Shown: positions 27,566-40,177, counted from the stretch's first letter. The stretch is DNA of 64,000 nt from Dendrobium chrysotoxum (GCA_019925795.1 CM034314.1:81154780-81218779); one strand, 5' to 3'. Notes: a model not told the origin generated them from the sequence alone. A program made the numbers and translations.

Positions 27566-30425
27566 GGGTAAAGAGCATACTAATACTAACTAATGATTCA
27601 TCTATAGTCATTATGATATTTATCAAAGCATGATTAATTGAACTAAATTAATCCTTATGTTGCTTAATAGGCATACTTTATGCATGTGATATAGACGAGC
27701 CTTTGCTTTTGATAAAGTTTGTTGGAGAAGCCTTTTGTCAGGTAAAATGCCTCTTAGTTGAACCATAAGCCTTGCACTATTGTTTCCTCCAATATATTAG
27801 TTAAGATCTCATCCTCCAAATGCAATTGGATAATTAATATTTGCCTTATCTTCTTCAGTTATTACCATTGGCATATTTGAATGCTTCTTGATTGCCTTGA
27901 TATCCATCCCAAATCAAAAGGTCCATCAAACTTTGATCCATGCATGAATGGTCTCCATGTGGGAAAACTTTCTCATATGTTATGTACATTGATCCCTAAA
28001 TTTGTCTCTGATGCATGTTTGCTGTAACAAGGGCATTAAAAAACAACTCAGCAAAAGTTTAACCAGAAGGAGTTTAATGTGCTACAAAATAAAACACACA
28101 AGTGAAAAATAACAAAACATATGGAGTATCAAAATATTTTTGTAGTCGGCTTCGATTTTAGCTACATTTATAAGACATGAGAGGGGATATGATCCACCAT
28201 CAAATACAAAAACCATAAATAATAATGTACAAAATAAAGAAACACTCATCAGTCCTTATAAGATTCTATGTATATTCACACTTAAAACAAAATAAAACCA
28301 TAAAGAATCTCCAAAATAGGATGTTCTTCTCCTCACATGCATCTCGAAGCTACAAATCCTCTAGGAAACCCTAGACAGCAAGAGGGTATGAGTTGGTGCA
28401 CATTCTAGTGATAGATCTCATATATAACCAACCCAGCTTATAGCACATAAATTGAGAGCTTTGTAGTGTCCTCTATCATCAACGTAAGGAACCGATTATG
28501 AGAAAATTAGTTTTTAGGCGCATCTTATGTGAGGAAGCTTGATTGCTTGTAGTTGTTTGACCCTTCATGGCCTGATTTGTGACTCGTAGTGTTAAAAATA
28601 GAGAAGGGTTACACACCAATTAAGAAACTTCCAATCCCATATCTCTCTTTCCATATTCGATGCAAATCTACTTCTTAATAAGCAAGGGAGTATTTTATAG
28701 GATCTCTTCGGAATACATGCTATATAATGCTTTTCAGATCCATTTTGTGATGTAAGATGTACCAAATATGAGCAAAGAGTAAATATAACATTGCGAGAAG
28801 TTGTGATTAAAATGTAGTGCTGTGACATAAGAAGATACTATGGATGCTTAAAAAGAGAATTTTTAAGTTACAGTTTGACCAACAATGCTCAAGGGCAAAC
28901 TTTGTGTTGGGTAATAAAAGCGTCTTTGATAGCCAAGTTGATTGTTGCATAAATAAGAATATTATGATGGATTTATTATAAAACTAGAAAGCTTGAATGA
29001 GAAATGATGGATTAAAGATATGACGAGAGCAACATATATTGAATTCATGTAATAAAGAATAGATTTGGTGATTTGGAGTTTGGAATACACATTTATATAT
29101 AGAAAGATGCATCAATAAGATGAAAATATGTATGAAAAACTATGGGTTCATTATGATAATAGATGAGGAGAGCTAAATATTAGATCTTCAAAAGAAAATT
29201 CAATTAACAATTTAATAACTAGAGAAAATTAGATCTAAAACTATTTAGAAGATTCAAAGAAAAACAACAAAAGACTTGGGGCCTATTTGACATCATTTTT
29301 ATTTTTAGTATTTATTTTTATTTTTAAAAATATATTTATTTAGTGTTTTTTTTTTTTTGGCATGATCCAGAATTCTATGTTAATAGCTTTTTGAGAGTTC
29401 CTAAAGAAGACCTCCCTAGTTGAATTCTAATTAAACTTTTATTTCATAATTATTTCTGCATGCTCAATGAGGAAGGAGGGACTCTCATATGTACCCTAAA
29501 TACCAGCCCGCCATCATCATTCAAAGCTAAGGAGATAAAGCCAAAGAAAAGTAGTGAAGTTAAAAAAAAAGGATAAAGTAGTAAAAAAAAAGTGGTGAAG
29601 AAGTCAAAAGATGGTTACCACGCATCATCATTCTAAGTATGGTGAGTTCATAAATATTTATTAAATCAACAATACACATGGCTCACCAGATTATATGGTC
29701 TATAACACAACGCCCAAAACATAAAATGACCCAATAACAAAAGGCTCAAAGTTGGTGTGTGTATACGGTCAGTTCAGATTGATTGGTTGATAGATTTGTT
29801 AAACTAATTAGATCGAACCAAATTATAAGCAGAAGCGAACTGACCTAAGAATAGGTAGAACCGAACCAAATCGAAGTGCAATATTGTTCAATTTTAATTC
29901 AACGGAATTTTGAAACTCCAGTTTGGATGAATTTGTTAATCAATTAAACCTAACTAAATTATAAGGAGAATCAAAATTTAGAACAATAATAATATTTTCT
30001 CATTAAGTTTGAAAACATTTGGGTTTTTTGGTTTAATCAATATATTTTTTAACCAAACTAACCGCTATATTTTCTCATTAAGTTTGAAAACCTTAAAATG
30101 TTGGGTCACTATATCATGTTGTACTTTGAGCTAGGGGGTGTATATTAGTTAGTTTAAACTGAAAAATTGAACAAAACCGAGCATATTTGATTGGTTTGAT
30201 TTGATTTATTTAATGATGGTTCGATAAAAATCTAAGCTAGTGCTTATATCCCTGGTAAAAATTCAACCGGATATTTTTCTTGATGATAAAATATAATAAA
30301 CAGCGAAAACTGTTTTAACTTTGTCCTTAACCTTGTCTGATTTCAATCGTGGTTTCCTGTTAATATAACATATTTTGCATAGATCAGAATCTAAACATTG
30401 GCTTGACAATAGAATTTATTTGCAG
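27566..30425. other. AT-rich intergenic or intronic DNA
   Basis: No exon or element is recognised. I looked for the kinase core exons that should precede the receptor-kinase exon at 30426 and did not find them. The right end has the features of an intron: a pyrimidine-poor but valid TTATTTGCAG acceptor. Confidence 0.5.
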
Positions 30426-30752
30426 GCAAGGTCTTTAATCAGTGAAGGTGATATAACAAGTCTTGTAGATCCCTGTCTTGTCGGCACCTTCAAAATAGAA
30501 TCTCTGTGGAGGATAGCCGAGATTGCAATCCTCAGTGTTCAAATCCATGGAATCTCCCGGCCGAAAATGCAGGAGGTGGAACTTGCAATCCATGATGCAA
30601 TCAATATTGAGATGGGAAGCAAGGACAAAACTAATCATGCCTCTTCTTGCTCTTCTACAGCCTCTTCTGATCATGTAAGATTCTCGTCTATGCCCTTTAA
30701 TTTTATGAGCTCTGACTTCCAAAACAATATCAATTTCCCATCACTGAGATAG
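30426..30752 (+). pseudogene. Last exon of a malectin-like LRR receptor kinase (At1g67720-like), rest missing
   Basis: The exon follows an AG acceptor at 30424-30425 and encodes 108 residues to a TAG stop. It starts ARSLISEGDITSLVDPCL, continues KIESLWRIAEIA and then SRPKMQEVELAIHDAI, and ends in a Ser-rich tail. This is the C-terminal lobe end of the protein kinase domain and the tail of plasma-membrane malectin-like LRR receptor kinases; the closest recalled relative is Arabidopsis At1g67720. The usual CVEQ-like segment reads ILSVQIHGISRPKM. The kinase catalytic loop and all upstream exons are not found between 27.5 and 30.4 kb, nor on the left of the Tat element. Either this is a relic exon or the preceding intron is over 30 kb and holds the whole Tat insertion. 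Marked as pseudogene with that doubt. Confidence 0.65.
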
Positions 30753-31189
30753 CCTACAGCTAATCAAATGTCAGACATGGAAGTAGTCTTGAGAGAAAGG
30801 AGCTCTCTCTTTTTAACTTGCATGAGTAGTTCAAGCTGCCTCTGTGCAAATACGCTTTGTAAATATTTCTTTTTCATGCGACCCTTTCTTGGATGTTGTG
30901 ATGCCTGTTTGAAAGGTTAAAACAAAGCTAGAGAATACTTATTCTTGTAATTACATAACATACATGACTGATTCAACATATGACTAAAGACAAAGTATTG
31001 AAATGCAAGTATATTCTCTGTGAGAAAAAATTTTTTTGCATGGTTTAAGCCTATCAAAGTCAAAGAAAGATTAGATATAACCAGTACAATGAAACCATTC
31101 CTGTACATTATTATAGAACTTAGTAATATACATAAAAATACACATTAGACGTACACACAAATTAAACCATAACGCCCCTCCCACTCCAA
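30753..31189. other. Convergent intergenic spacer
   Basis: This is the likely 3' UTR region of the exon on the left and the gene on the right. It has no frame or repeat of note. Confidence 0.5.
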
Positions 31190-31762
31190 TCAAATCTCAT
31201 ACACCATATACCAATCATCCCTTTCTAAATACTCCATAATAAACCCAACCTGACAGAAGCCCATGTCATCATCCATATCCTCATCTTCTTTCATATCTTC
31301 CTCATCTTCCTTTCCATCACTGCATCCTCCTCCATCAAAATCAACACACTCATGAAATTGATCTCCACTTTCTTGAACCTCATCTTCATGATCATCATCT
31401 TCTTCATTCCAATAACAACCAGACAACTGGCTCAACAAATCACTGGCTGATGCGCTGGCAAACTTTGGCCACTGCCCTCCATTGACCACTCTCCATGAAA
31501 CAAGCTTGTGGTTCAGCTTGACGTTGCAGGATCTTAGTTTGTGAGCGCCTTTAGCCTTGTCCTTAGATTTTGACGCAGGGAGGGAATGACACTCTGTGCA
31601 TCGAGGCCTCCGGCACTTGCCGGTTTGCTTCGAGTGGCTGCCGGGCTTTGATGGAGCCTTGGCATAGAATCTGCCGGTGTCAAACGTGGCAGAGCAGTCG
31701 GTGAGGTGAAGGGATGGGCTCCTCACCATGAGAACACCATGCTGCCTTCCTTCTCTCTTCAT
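31190..31762 (-). CDS. Uncharacterised plant protein, MKREGRQHG family, member 1
   Basis: The 190-residue protein starts at MKREGRQHG, which is shared with the paralogue at 39698-40177; an in-frame upstream ATG at 31924 is not conserved. The N-terminal half is basic and contains KAPSKPGSHSK followed by a cysteine cluster, KCRRPRCTECH, then a Lys-rich KSKDKAKGAHK. A central WRVV segment follows. The C-terminal half is strongly acidic with Asp/Glu runs and ends MGFCQVGFIMEYLERDDW. No signal peptide or membrane segment is evident. It is a single exon. I recognise it as a plant-wide family of unknown function and do not assign a role. The cysteine cluster could bind a metal, which is inference. 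Confidence 0.8.
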   Translation of the reverse strand: MKREGRQHGVLMVRSPSLHLTDCSATFDTGRFYAKAPSKPGSHSKQTGKCRRPRCTECHSLPASKSKDKAKGAHKLRSCNVKLNHKLVSWRVVNGGQWPKFASASASDLLSQLSGCYWNEEDDDHEDEVQESGDQFHECVDFDGGGCSDGKEDEEDMKEDEDMDDDMGFCQVGFIMEYLERDDWYMVYEI

Positions 31763-32262
31763 AATTCTCAGCTTCTGTTTCCTTGAAAATGGGGAGTAGT
31801 TGTTGAAGAGGATGCTTATTCTCTTATGTTGATAAAGAGATGCACAAGAAAATTTTGTTGTTTCTTGGCAGTTGAACAAAATCATAAGCAAAGTGGTGCT
31901 TGTGTAACAAGTTATCCCCACCACATCTGTGAATTATTCAACAGGGGGGAATGCTTATGGCACGAAATTGAATATTTTATGGATGGGATTTTCTTGATGA
32001 GGATATATTGATAATTATTTCTTTCTGGTCTTTCATTTTTTGAGGTTGCTGTTACGTTTTGGCTTCCCCACTTGGCATTGCCCTGCTTTAATTTACACCT
32101 CTAAATCAGGGCTCTTGTTTTCTGTCAATTCATTGAAAGTTAGAGTAATATTATATTACTCAACTAATAGTTCAATATATATTTTTTAATTTTTAATGAG
32201 TTGGCATGCTTATTTAGCATAGAAAGATTGAGTGTAAAATTCAATTAAATGAGCACATTAAT
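31763..32262. other. Upstream region of the gene at 31190-31762
   Basis: The stretch would hold the promoter and 5' UTR. No clear TATA box in the right place was identified. Confidence 0.4.
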
Positions 32263-32291
32263 CTCTCTCTCTCTCTCTCTCACACACACAC
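32263..32291. repeat. (CT)n(CA)n microsatellite
   Basis: Nine CT units run straight into about five CA units, at the left edge of the palindromic element at 32294. Confidence 0.9.
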
Positions 32292-32293
32292 GA

Positions 32294-32435
32294 GAAATTA
32301 TTACGTCCGGACATCATACGTTCGGACACTGATGTACACATCATGTACAAAATTTTTGTACACAGTATGTATAAATTTTATACACACTGTGTACATCACA
32401 AATCCGGACGTACGGTGTCCGGACGGAATAATTTC
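32294..32435. mobile_element. Near-palindromic MITE-like element, 142 bp
   Basis: The left end GAAATTATTACGTCCGGACA is mirrored by GTCCGGACGGAATAATTTC on the right. The inner parts, with repeated TGTACA-type words, also pair, so most of the element could fold into one hairpin. No target duplication is clear because of the flanking microsatellite. The superfamily is undetermined. Confidence 0.75.
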
Positions 32436-34238
32436 ACCTCTCTCACACAATGGTAACACTTTCGTTGTCAGATCTCAAGTCTTGGATGAGAAAAATTGAG
32501 GGTTGCATTAGATAGTCGATAACCAGTGTAAAATTTATCAAATAATCATGACAAGAATCTTTTAATTGATGTAATCTATGTTAACAATGGTAGAGTTAGA
32601 CCTAAAAAGACTTGATTAGAAAATATTAAATGATATTTCTTTATTAGATTTAATGAAAAATTTGACTTTTAATAGAATATAATAGAGAAAAAAGATTTAT
32701 GTAGTTGATCTCACATAGTAGGACAAAGACTTGATGTTATTGTTATTATCATCTCTCTTAATGGTGAGATTTTTTAGAAGTTATAATCAGGCATCATAGC
32801 ATCTCTCTTGAATATATTGGACAAATTTAACTTTGGTTCTTAATTGGAAGAGATTTTTTTATCTAGAATTAAGGGAGAGCATGTAAAACATGTTGAGGGT
32901 TGGGATGTAATTAGGTTGTTTGTGAGGAGTGAGATTGCAAAAAAGCCGAAGCTTGTAGAGGAAGAAGCGGCGAAAAAGAGTAACCTTTTCAAAAGTAATT
33001 AAAGATTCCACAAGACTTCAGCTTTCTCAGGGAGATGAGCTGCTCGCTAATTTTGACGTTTTTATATTTTGAATATATACGGGTAGATTAGTAAAATTCA
33101 TGTTGGCGTGGTTCCTCTTCGAGATAATCCAAAAGCTTGAAGCCTAATAGAAGACGCAAGGCTACGGATATTACATGGAAAAGAAATTGTGTCAAAAAGA
33201 TAAAAATTTTCATCTCGATGAACTTTAAAATTTTTACATATTTTTCAAATAAATATTATATAAATTATTTATATACTATATTTATTTTAAATAAATTCAA
33301 AGCCTTTAAAATTTATTTTAATTTTTTTATCAAAATATTCTAACAAATTTTTCTACCATAAAATACTGAATTTATTTTAAGATTAATATTGTATGTGAAG
33401 AATTTATACAATTATTAAATTGAAAGTAAATCTAATGAATTTTAAATAAATTTTGATATTATTTGACATAGATTTTTATTACAAAATAATTAATACTATT
33501 ATAAAATATTTTTAATATGTAATTGTTATTATTATTGTTATCATTATCACTAATTATAATTATAAGGTTAATTTTATGAATTTTTATTCTTCCTTTACTA
33601 ATGTTAATCAGTATTATATAAGATGTTAAATATATTTTTCATAATTTTTCTGCAGTTTTATAATTTCTTTAAAGTTAACTTCAACTCATTAATTTATTTT
33701 TAATTTTTTTACATTATTTAATATATTTGTCTTAATATTTTACCTATTATCTCTTGTTGTGCATTTCATATCATGTAATTATATTATCCATTAATTTATT
33801 TCTATTATATCTATTTTCTCTCTGTCTGTTGATATTGAGAATCTCTTGAACATAGTTTAAACTTTAGTGGGATTTAGTAAATTCTGTAAATACGAATTTA
33901 GTAAATCCTGAGGGTGTTAAATCCTGAAAATTATTTGGTATAATAAATATTAACTCTTGATGAATCCCTGGAAACCGTTTGTCAACATAATTCAGGATTT
34001 AAGGTAGTTGGTTCATTTAGAAATTAAATTAATGTGTTTTGAATTTAATTTGCATAATTATTATCTAATTTAAGGCGATTGGTTCATTTAGATTTTACTA
34101 ATTATCTAATTTAATGATGATTATATACTGAATAACTAATTATTTAATTATATTACTAATTATCTAATTATAGTCTTAACATATAATTATATTAAACTAA
34201 TATAATAATAATTATACAACTAATAACTAGTAATTAAT
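32436..34238. other. AT-rich intergenic DNA
   Basis: No gene is recognised. 33200-33830 is extremely AT-rich. Around 33860-34010 are repeated TTTAGTAAAT-type words that resemble, weakly, those at 36290-36450 on the other side of the solo LTR. Confidence 0.45.
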
Positions 34239-35886
34239 TGACACGTCACCAAAAATCGTCTTGATCGTGCATGAATCTCGAAGCATATTCAAGTTGAAAA
34301 TTTTCAAAATTAAATTCGAGATCATCTGAACTCCAATTTCAGCAAACTTATAGTCAAACTGAACGTCTCGAAGAGGCAAACCCAACGACACCAAAATTAG
34401 TGCAATCCGAGCCCAAATGTGTCCAAATTGGGGGCTCGAAGCTTATTTCAAAGGTTCAAAGCCTAAATTGGATGACAAATGTTATCCAAATATGGCATGC
34501 TTATAATCGAATCAAGCGGCTCGGTAAGACGAATCCAACGAGCCCAAGATCGTTGAATTTTGACATCATTAAGGCACTTAAACACTTAAAAAATGCTTTA
34601 TGATCGGGGGAATCAATGAGGGTCATCCGATGGAACAATCCGAACCTGCCCCGAGTCTTCTCTATATTTACGGGGTATGTCACTCACAAAAATCTATAAA
34701 TAAACCTCCACTCTCTATATAAAGGGGGGCCTTTCGCTACATATTAGAGAGAGCTCTAAGACTTCAAGAGCTCCAGCACCACTGCTGGCAAACCTCCTCC
34801 GATTGCCGCCAGACTTCCACCCAACCTTCAACGGACCATCGCCCGGTCGCTGACCATCGTCGGAGTTCCACCCGGTCGCCGAGTGTCGTCGGACTTCAGC
34901 CTAACCATTGTCAGACCACCGCTCGGCCGCCGACTGTTGTCGGACTACCAACCAGCCATCAACCACTATCGAATTTCCGGACGACCGTCACTGGACCACC
35001 GTCGGACTGCCTTCTATTAGCCAATAGCCTCCAGACTTTCACCCGGCTGCCGACAACGACTGAATTTTTGCTTGGCCATCATCGGATTGTCATCGGGCTT
35101 CCGACTTCGCCACCTGCCTACTAGATCCCTTGGACCACTGTCGCCTGCCGACTAAGGTCCTTTCAACCACCATCACCTGCCAACTACGGTCCCTACGACC
35201 ACCGTCGCCCGTCGACTACGGTCCCTTCGACCACCGTCGACCGCTGACTACAGTCCCTCCGACCACCGTCGCCCACTGACTATGGTCCTTCTGATCGCCT
35301 TCACCCATCGAATACGGTCTGTCTGACCACTATCGCCCACCGACTACGGTCACTCGGACCGTTGTCGCCATGCCGACTACAGTCCCTCCAACCAGCATCG
35401 CCCGCCGATTATGTTTCCTCTAACAAGTATCGCCTATCGACCACAGTCCCTTCGACCACCATTGCCCGCTGGCTATGATCCCTCCGACCTCACGTCAGTT
35501 GCTGACTACGATCCCTTCGACCATCGCCGCCCGACTACGGTCATGCTGGCCAAATGAACATGCCAACTTTCTCTTGTGAATGGCTCCCTTATCATTCGAT
35601 TCTTCTAATACCAACTATGTAATGTGCTATATATGATACAAACAACCAAGGCCTTTCCCCTAAGTTAGGGCATCATTTGTAATCGACTACAAATACTATT
35701 AGAATCATTTCAACTAGTTCAGGCCCCATTGTTTTTCCCTTTTCAGGGGTTTGCATGTAAAAATTTTGACATCTCTTATGACTCTTTCACCCCTCTATCT
35801 TTAGTTGTATGTGTGCTGGATCTTCGTTCAAAGCTACGATATTAAGCTCTTTCTCTCTACTGCTATGAATGTTCCAGTCCGCAACA
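34239..35886 (+). mobile_element. Solo LTR, family TGAYAC, copy 1 (1,648 bp)
   Basis: It starts TGACACGTCACC and ends GTCCGCAACA. It is flanked by TTAAT (34234-34238) and CTAAT (35887-35891), a 5-bp target duplication with one C/T change. It shares its first 500 bp with the copies at 36755 and 40452. TATA-like sites TATAAATA and TATATAAAGG occur near 34696 and 34717. Strand is assigned from the TATA orientation. No internal region remains, so it arose by LTR-LTR recombination. The extra length is a 32-bp minisatellite. Confidence 0.88.
35130..35545. repeat. 32-bp minisatellite inside solo LTR 1
   Basis: About 13 units of the type GACCACCGTCGCCCG-x5-TACGGTCCCTYC are arranged head to tail with many substitutions. 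The copy at 36755 has only about four units. Confidence 0.88.
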
Positions 35887-35891
35887 CTAAT

Positions 35892-36614
35892 AAATTACCA
35901 ATATTAATTAAAGTAATGTAATGATAATTAGACTACTAATTATTTAATTTAACTTAATAGATTACTTATTTATACTACTTATTATTATATTAATTTATAA
36001 TCTAGGGTTTAACTTTGTCTTTTTTCCTCGTTGCCTTTTCTTTCGTGGCTACATCAGTCGTGATGTACGAGCTTTGCATGATGGGAGCTCGCTCGCTGCT
36101 TCCTTGTCTGCTCAACGTGGAGGTACATGAATGGAGTGAAGAAGAACAGGAGAAAATTCTCCACCTTATCATCTTGTCGGATGCCAGCGAAGCCCGATGA
36201 GCCGTGACCCAAGGTCTTGCATGTTCATCTTCGCAAAGTAACGATTCTTTTCCCCTTTCGTGCGCTTCTTCCGCTAAATTCGTCTCCGTAGATTTGTAAA
36301 TCCACCTCTCAATGAGATTTAATTTTATGCAGATTTACGCCGTAAATTCATAAATCCTATATTTACGTAGGCACCGGATTTATAAACCCTCCGAAAACTG
36401 TTTGGCTAGATTTACGTTAAATCCTACTTAAATCTCACGACAAATCCAATACCAATAGTTCCTAAGAGGTTATAAAGGCTGTGCTCATAAATAAAGATGA
36501 TTGTGAAATCCTGTCCAATGGCAATTTATTTGGATCTCATTTCATTTTCTTCACTATGTTTTCAATCACACAAAGCCATTGCAAGTGATTAGTTTGAAGG
36601 AAAGTTAGAAAATG

Positions 36615-36658
<44 letters not shown>

Positions 36659-36749
36659 GTTGTTGTTTAGTTAGAACTAAATTATGTAGAAATGAATTTG
36701 ATGGGATTCCTAAATCCAATATAATTTATTGGATTTCAATGGTGAATTT
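35892..36749. other. Spacer between two solo LTRs
   Basis: The AT-rich stretch has an (AT)n run at 36617-36656. A 61-codon frame at 36015-36200 has no recognised homology and is not called. Confidence 0.5.
36617..36656. repeat. (AT)n microsatellite
   Basis: About 20 uninterrupted AT units. Confidence 0.93.
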
Positions 36750-36754
36750 AAAAT

Positions 36755-37905
36755 TGATACATCACCAAAAATCGTCTTGATTAGGCACGAATCTCAATGC
36801 AATTCTAAACTGAAAACTTTTAAAACAAAATTTAGGATCTTCCCATTCGATTTCAGCAATCTTATAGTCAAATTGAAAATCTGAAGGAGATGAACCCAAT
36901 GACACTAAATTCGGTTCAATCCGAGCCCAAATGGGACTAAATCAAAGAATTAAAGCCTTTTTGAAAGCTTTAAAGTATTGATTGGATGACTAAATGATAT
37001 TCAAATATGGCATGCTTATAGTCGAATCGAGTGGCTCGACGAGATGAATCAACGAGCCTAAGATCACTCATTTCTGACATCATTAAGGAACTTAAATGCC
37101 CAGCAAACGCCCCATGATCTAGAGAATTAATATGGGTCGTCCAGTAGAACACTCCAAATTTATCCTTAATCTTCTCCATATTTACTAAACATGTCACTCC
37201 CAAAAAATTATAAATAACCACTCATTCTTCACATGAAAGGGGGGAAGGAGGAAGAGGAAGAAAAGAAAAGCTCTGAGGCATTAAGAATCTTGGAGCTATA
37301 CCCTGGCACCACCACCGACAAATCTGCGCCACCAGGCCACCGTTGTTGAACCTCTGGTCGACCATCGCCGTCGGATCTCCATATGGAAGCCACTAATGAG
37401 CCTCCATTTGTCTATTATCGCTTGTCGATTACGATCCTTCTAACCACAATTGCCCGACTATGGTCCTTCCGACCACCATCACCCGATTACAATTTTTTCG
37501 ACCTCTGTCACTTGCCGACTACGATCCCTCCAACCTTTGTCAGCTAAATACATTCCTACCAATTCAATGAATATGCCAACACTCTCTTGAGGATAATTTT
37601 TATGACAGTGGATTCTTTCAGCCATGTAAAGTGTTTTATATGATGTACATTTATTACATTGAGCCGACGACTTTTCCCGAGGAAGGACATCATTTGTAAT
37701 CAATTACAAATACTAATTGACTCATTCAAATTAGGCAAAACCCCTTGATTTTTCCCCATTTCAGGGTTTCCCACATAAAAAATTTGGTGTCACTTATGAA
37801 TGTTGCACCATACTCTTTTATCTGTTTGCGTGTTGGATCTTCATACAAAGTTGGGACGCTAAATTTTATCTCTCTCTACCGCTGCTAATATTCCAGGACG
37901 CATCA
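36755..37905 (+). mobile_element. Solo LTR, family TGAYAC, copy 2 (1,151 bp)
   Basis: It starts TGATACATCACC and ends GACGCATCA. It is flanked by an exact AAAAT duplication (36750-36754 and 37906-37910). The body matches copy 1, including the stretch TAGTCGAATCGAGTGGCTCG and the minisatellite zone near 37410-37550, which is shorter here. Confidence 0.92.
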
Positions 37906-37910
37906 AAAAT

Positions 37911-39697
37911 AAAAATTTGAGTATCCTAATCATGTTGTTCTTATCACAATTACAAACCATTCTAAATTTGCTGTAAAAGAGGTGTAAAATATTTCAATTG
38001 CTGGGGTTTTGAAAATATTGGTGTTTGGTTTGAAGTAAAAGTAATGTCGAGTAAAATTTTGAAGTAAAGGAAATTCATCCTCTAGTTCAAATCCATTGTA
38101 TTTGAAATTCCTCTGATTTGAGAGATTTTTAAGTACACCAGAAAATTCGTCGCCATTGCCATTGCCATCGCCATCGCCATCGCCATTGCCACACCGGTCG
38201 TCACCTTCGCTGCCGCCCGTCGGCCACCCTAGGCCATCGCCGCAGCCACAGGCCATCGCCGGCTACCCCTGACCATTGACCATCACCAGCCATTGAACGC
38301 TGTCAACCACCCCCACCACCATCAACTGCCGCCGACCAGCACTATTTTGAACTTTATATTGCATTCAATTTACTTCAAGCTAAAATAAATAATAAATAAA
38401 AATAAAAATCTGTATTTATTTTATACTCATCTAAATAATTCTAAGTTATTTCAAATACATTGCATTTATTTTACATTCATATTTATTTTTACTTCTATCC
38501 TGGCCTTACCGATGGTGACGGGATGGCTATGGCAACCAGGTCATCTGGGCCGCTCATTGTGCACCTCAAGTTTTTGGTGGGCTTAGACTTTTTTAAAACC
38601 TTAGCCCATGAACGGCCTATCAGCATCGTTACTGGCCCATCAGTGGAGAGCATAGAGCTGTTTGAAGTAAGCCCGCTTGAAATTTTTGGTGCTTTTCAAA
38701 ATCTAAAAACAATTTCAGGGATAGTTTTCAATAAATAAATGAATAAAAATATATATATTGAAACACGAGTTTATATTTACTGAATTTTCTTAAAAATATT
38801 TTTTACTTAATTTATTATCAACCAAATAATAATTAACTTTTATTCCTTCATCATTTTATTTTCTTTTTTTTTCATTTTCTCTCTTTTAATTCTTTCATGC
38901 TAAGATCTCTCTTTTATGGATCGATGATATGTGACTTTCAATGATTTTTGATAATTTTTTATCCTTTTTATTAGAGTTAAGAAAGAAATTATCAATGAAA
39001 AAAAATTCATTTTTATTTTCTATGCAAATTTAATCACCTCTTAATTAATTGAAATCAAATATTTTATACAAAATTATATTCCTCCTAATTCATTTAAATC
39101 AAACTTACCCCATAAGTCATTTAATTATGAATTAAAATGCATTTTACTTTTTTAAATTCTAAATTCGTTGAAAGCTCTCAAATAATAGACCAAGTTGAGT
39201 TGCGTGTCTTATCTCTTCTTACTCTCAAACAAAAGGCTAGCAAAGATTCAGATAATAAAGGAGATGGCAAAAAAACGATAGTACGCTGGTCAGAGCGCTA
39301 GTTGATAGACTGACGGAGCGTAAAGTTTTTCTTTTTTAACGAACTAAATATAAACTGACACACATCATATATTTAATCTCTAATACCAAATCAAATCTCT
39401 CGATTGATCGCCTAAGCTCATAAATCAAAATGAGCTTAAAATAGAGAGAGATGACGAGTTTGGGCAGCAAGATATTACTTAAAATATATAATGATATAAT
39501 AAATATCTTTTAAAGTAAAAAAAAAAATTGTACATTTCTGCTTAAAATAGAATAAAATAAACCAGAGCAGGAGCCACTCTCTCACCTTCTCCGAATTCTT
39601 CAAATTTTAATACAATGAGGGCCCAAAGCAAAAAACGCAAATTTAATACACGAAATTTCAAATGCGGCCCAGCTTAATGGGCCGACTTTTAGCAAGC
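37911..39697. other. AT-rich spacer with a short CCATCGCC-type repeat
   Basis: 38150-38260 holds hexanucleotide-like GCCATC/GCCATT repeats. Apart from the gene relic at 38510-38660 no gene is seen. Confidence 0.5.
38510..38660 (-). pseudogene. Relic of the MKREGRQHG gene family
   Basis: The minus strand reads GRPFMG, a stop, then after a frame change KSKPTKNLRC. This parallels GPFMGIFSKAPSKPTNSSKY of the gene at 39698-40177. Stops and frame changes are present and both ends are lost. Confidence 0.55.
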
Positions 39698-40177
39698 TCA
39701 AACTGCTTCAACCAAGAGCCATTCTCCATGTTCGCAATCTCCACCAACAACACCACTTCCCTGACACAAAACCCACTCTCCTTCTTCACAGTCTCCAGCA
39801 CCACCACCGCCCACCTGACAAACAAGCTCTTCTCCGCCGTCCGATCCACCGCTATCATCTGAATCGTAACTCCCCTCACAGGCCTCATAAGCTCTATTGC
39901 GACTCCCCTTCACATAAAAATCAGAGATCTCATCTCTGTGCCTGTGATTTCCTTTGGTTTTGGCCCTCGCTTTGTTCACGGGATGGTCGTGACAGTTTCC
40001 GCATCTGGGCACTCTACAGCGGCTGGTGTATTTGGAGCTGTTAGTGGGCTTTGAAGGGGCCTTCGAAAATATCCCCATGAACGGGCCATCGATTTGATTT
40101 GGCAGCTTCTTTCCAGTTGGATTGGGGGAGATATCGTAGGCCATCACAGTGCCATGTTGCCGCCCCTCTCTCCTCAT
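39698..40177 (-). CDS. Uncharacterised plant protein, MKREGRQHG family, member 2
   Basis: The frame encodes 159 residues beginning MRREGRQHGTVMAYDISPNP. It shares with member 1 the KAPSKPTNSSKYTSRC stretch, the cysteine cluster CRVPRCGNCH and a Lys/Arg-rich segment. The C-terminal part is Gly/Glu/Cys-rich and unlike member 1. An overlapping minus-strand frame at 39658-39888 reads more like a folded protein (FVRWAVVVLETVKKESGF) than the C-terminus of this frame. A one-base shift may therefore have altered the original end, or this may be a separate subfamily. Function is unknown. It lies on the same strand as member 1, 8 kb away, suggesting local duplication. Confidence 0.7.
   Translation of the reverse strand: MRREGRQHGTVMAYDISPNPTGKKLPNQIDGPFMGIFSKAPSKPTNSSKYTSRCRVPRCGNCHDHPVNKARAKTKGNHRHRDEISDFYVKGSRNRAYEACEGSYDSDDSGGSDGGEELVCQVGGGGAGDCEEGEWVLCQGSGVVGGDCEHGEWLLVEAV

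Noticed and set aside
36015..36200. 61-codon frame as a small gene
   Set aside because: No homology recognised and no supporting signals; an AT-rich spacer between two solo LTRs.
33860..36450. Single large inverted-repeat element enclosing solo LTR 1
   Set aside because: TTTAGTAAAT-type words on the two sides are only loosely similar and could not be aligned as arms.
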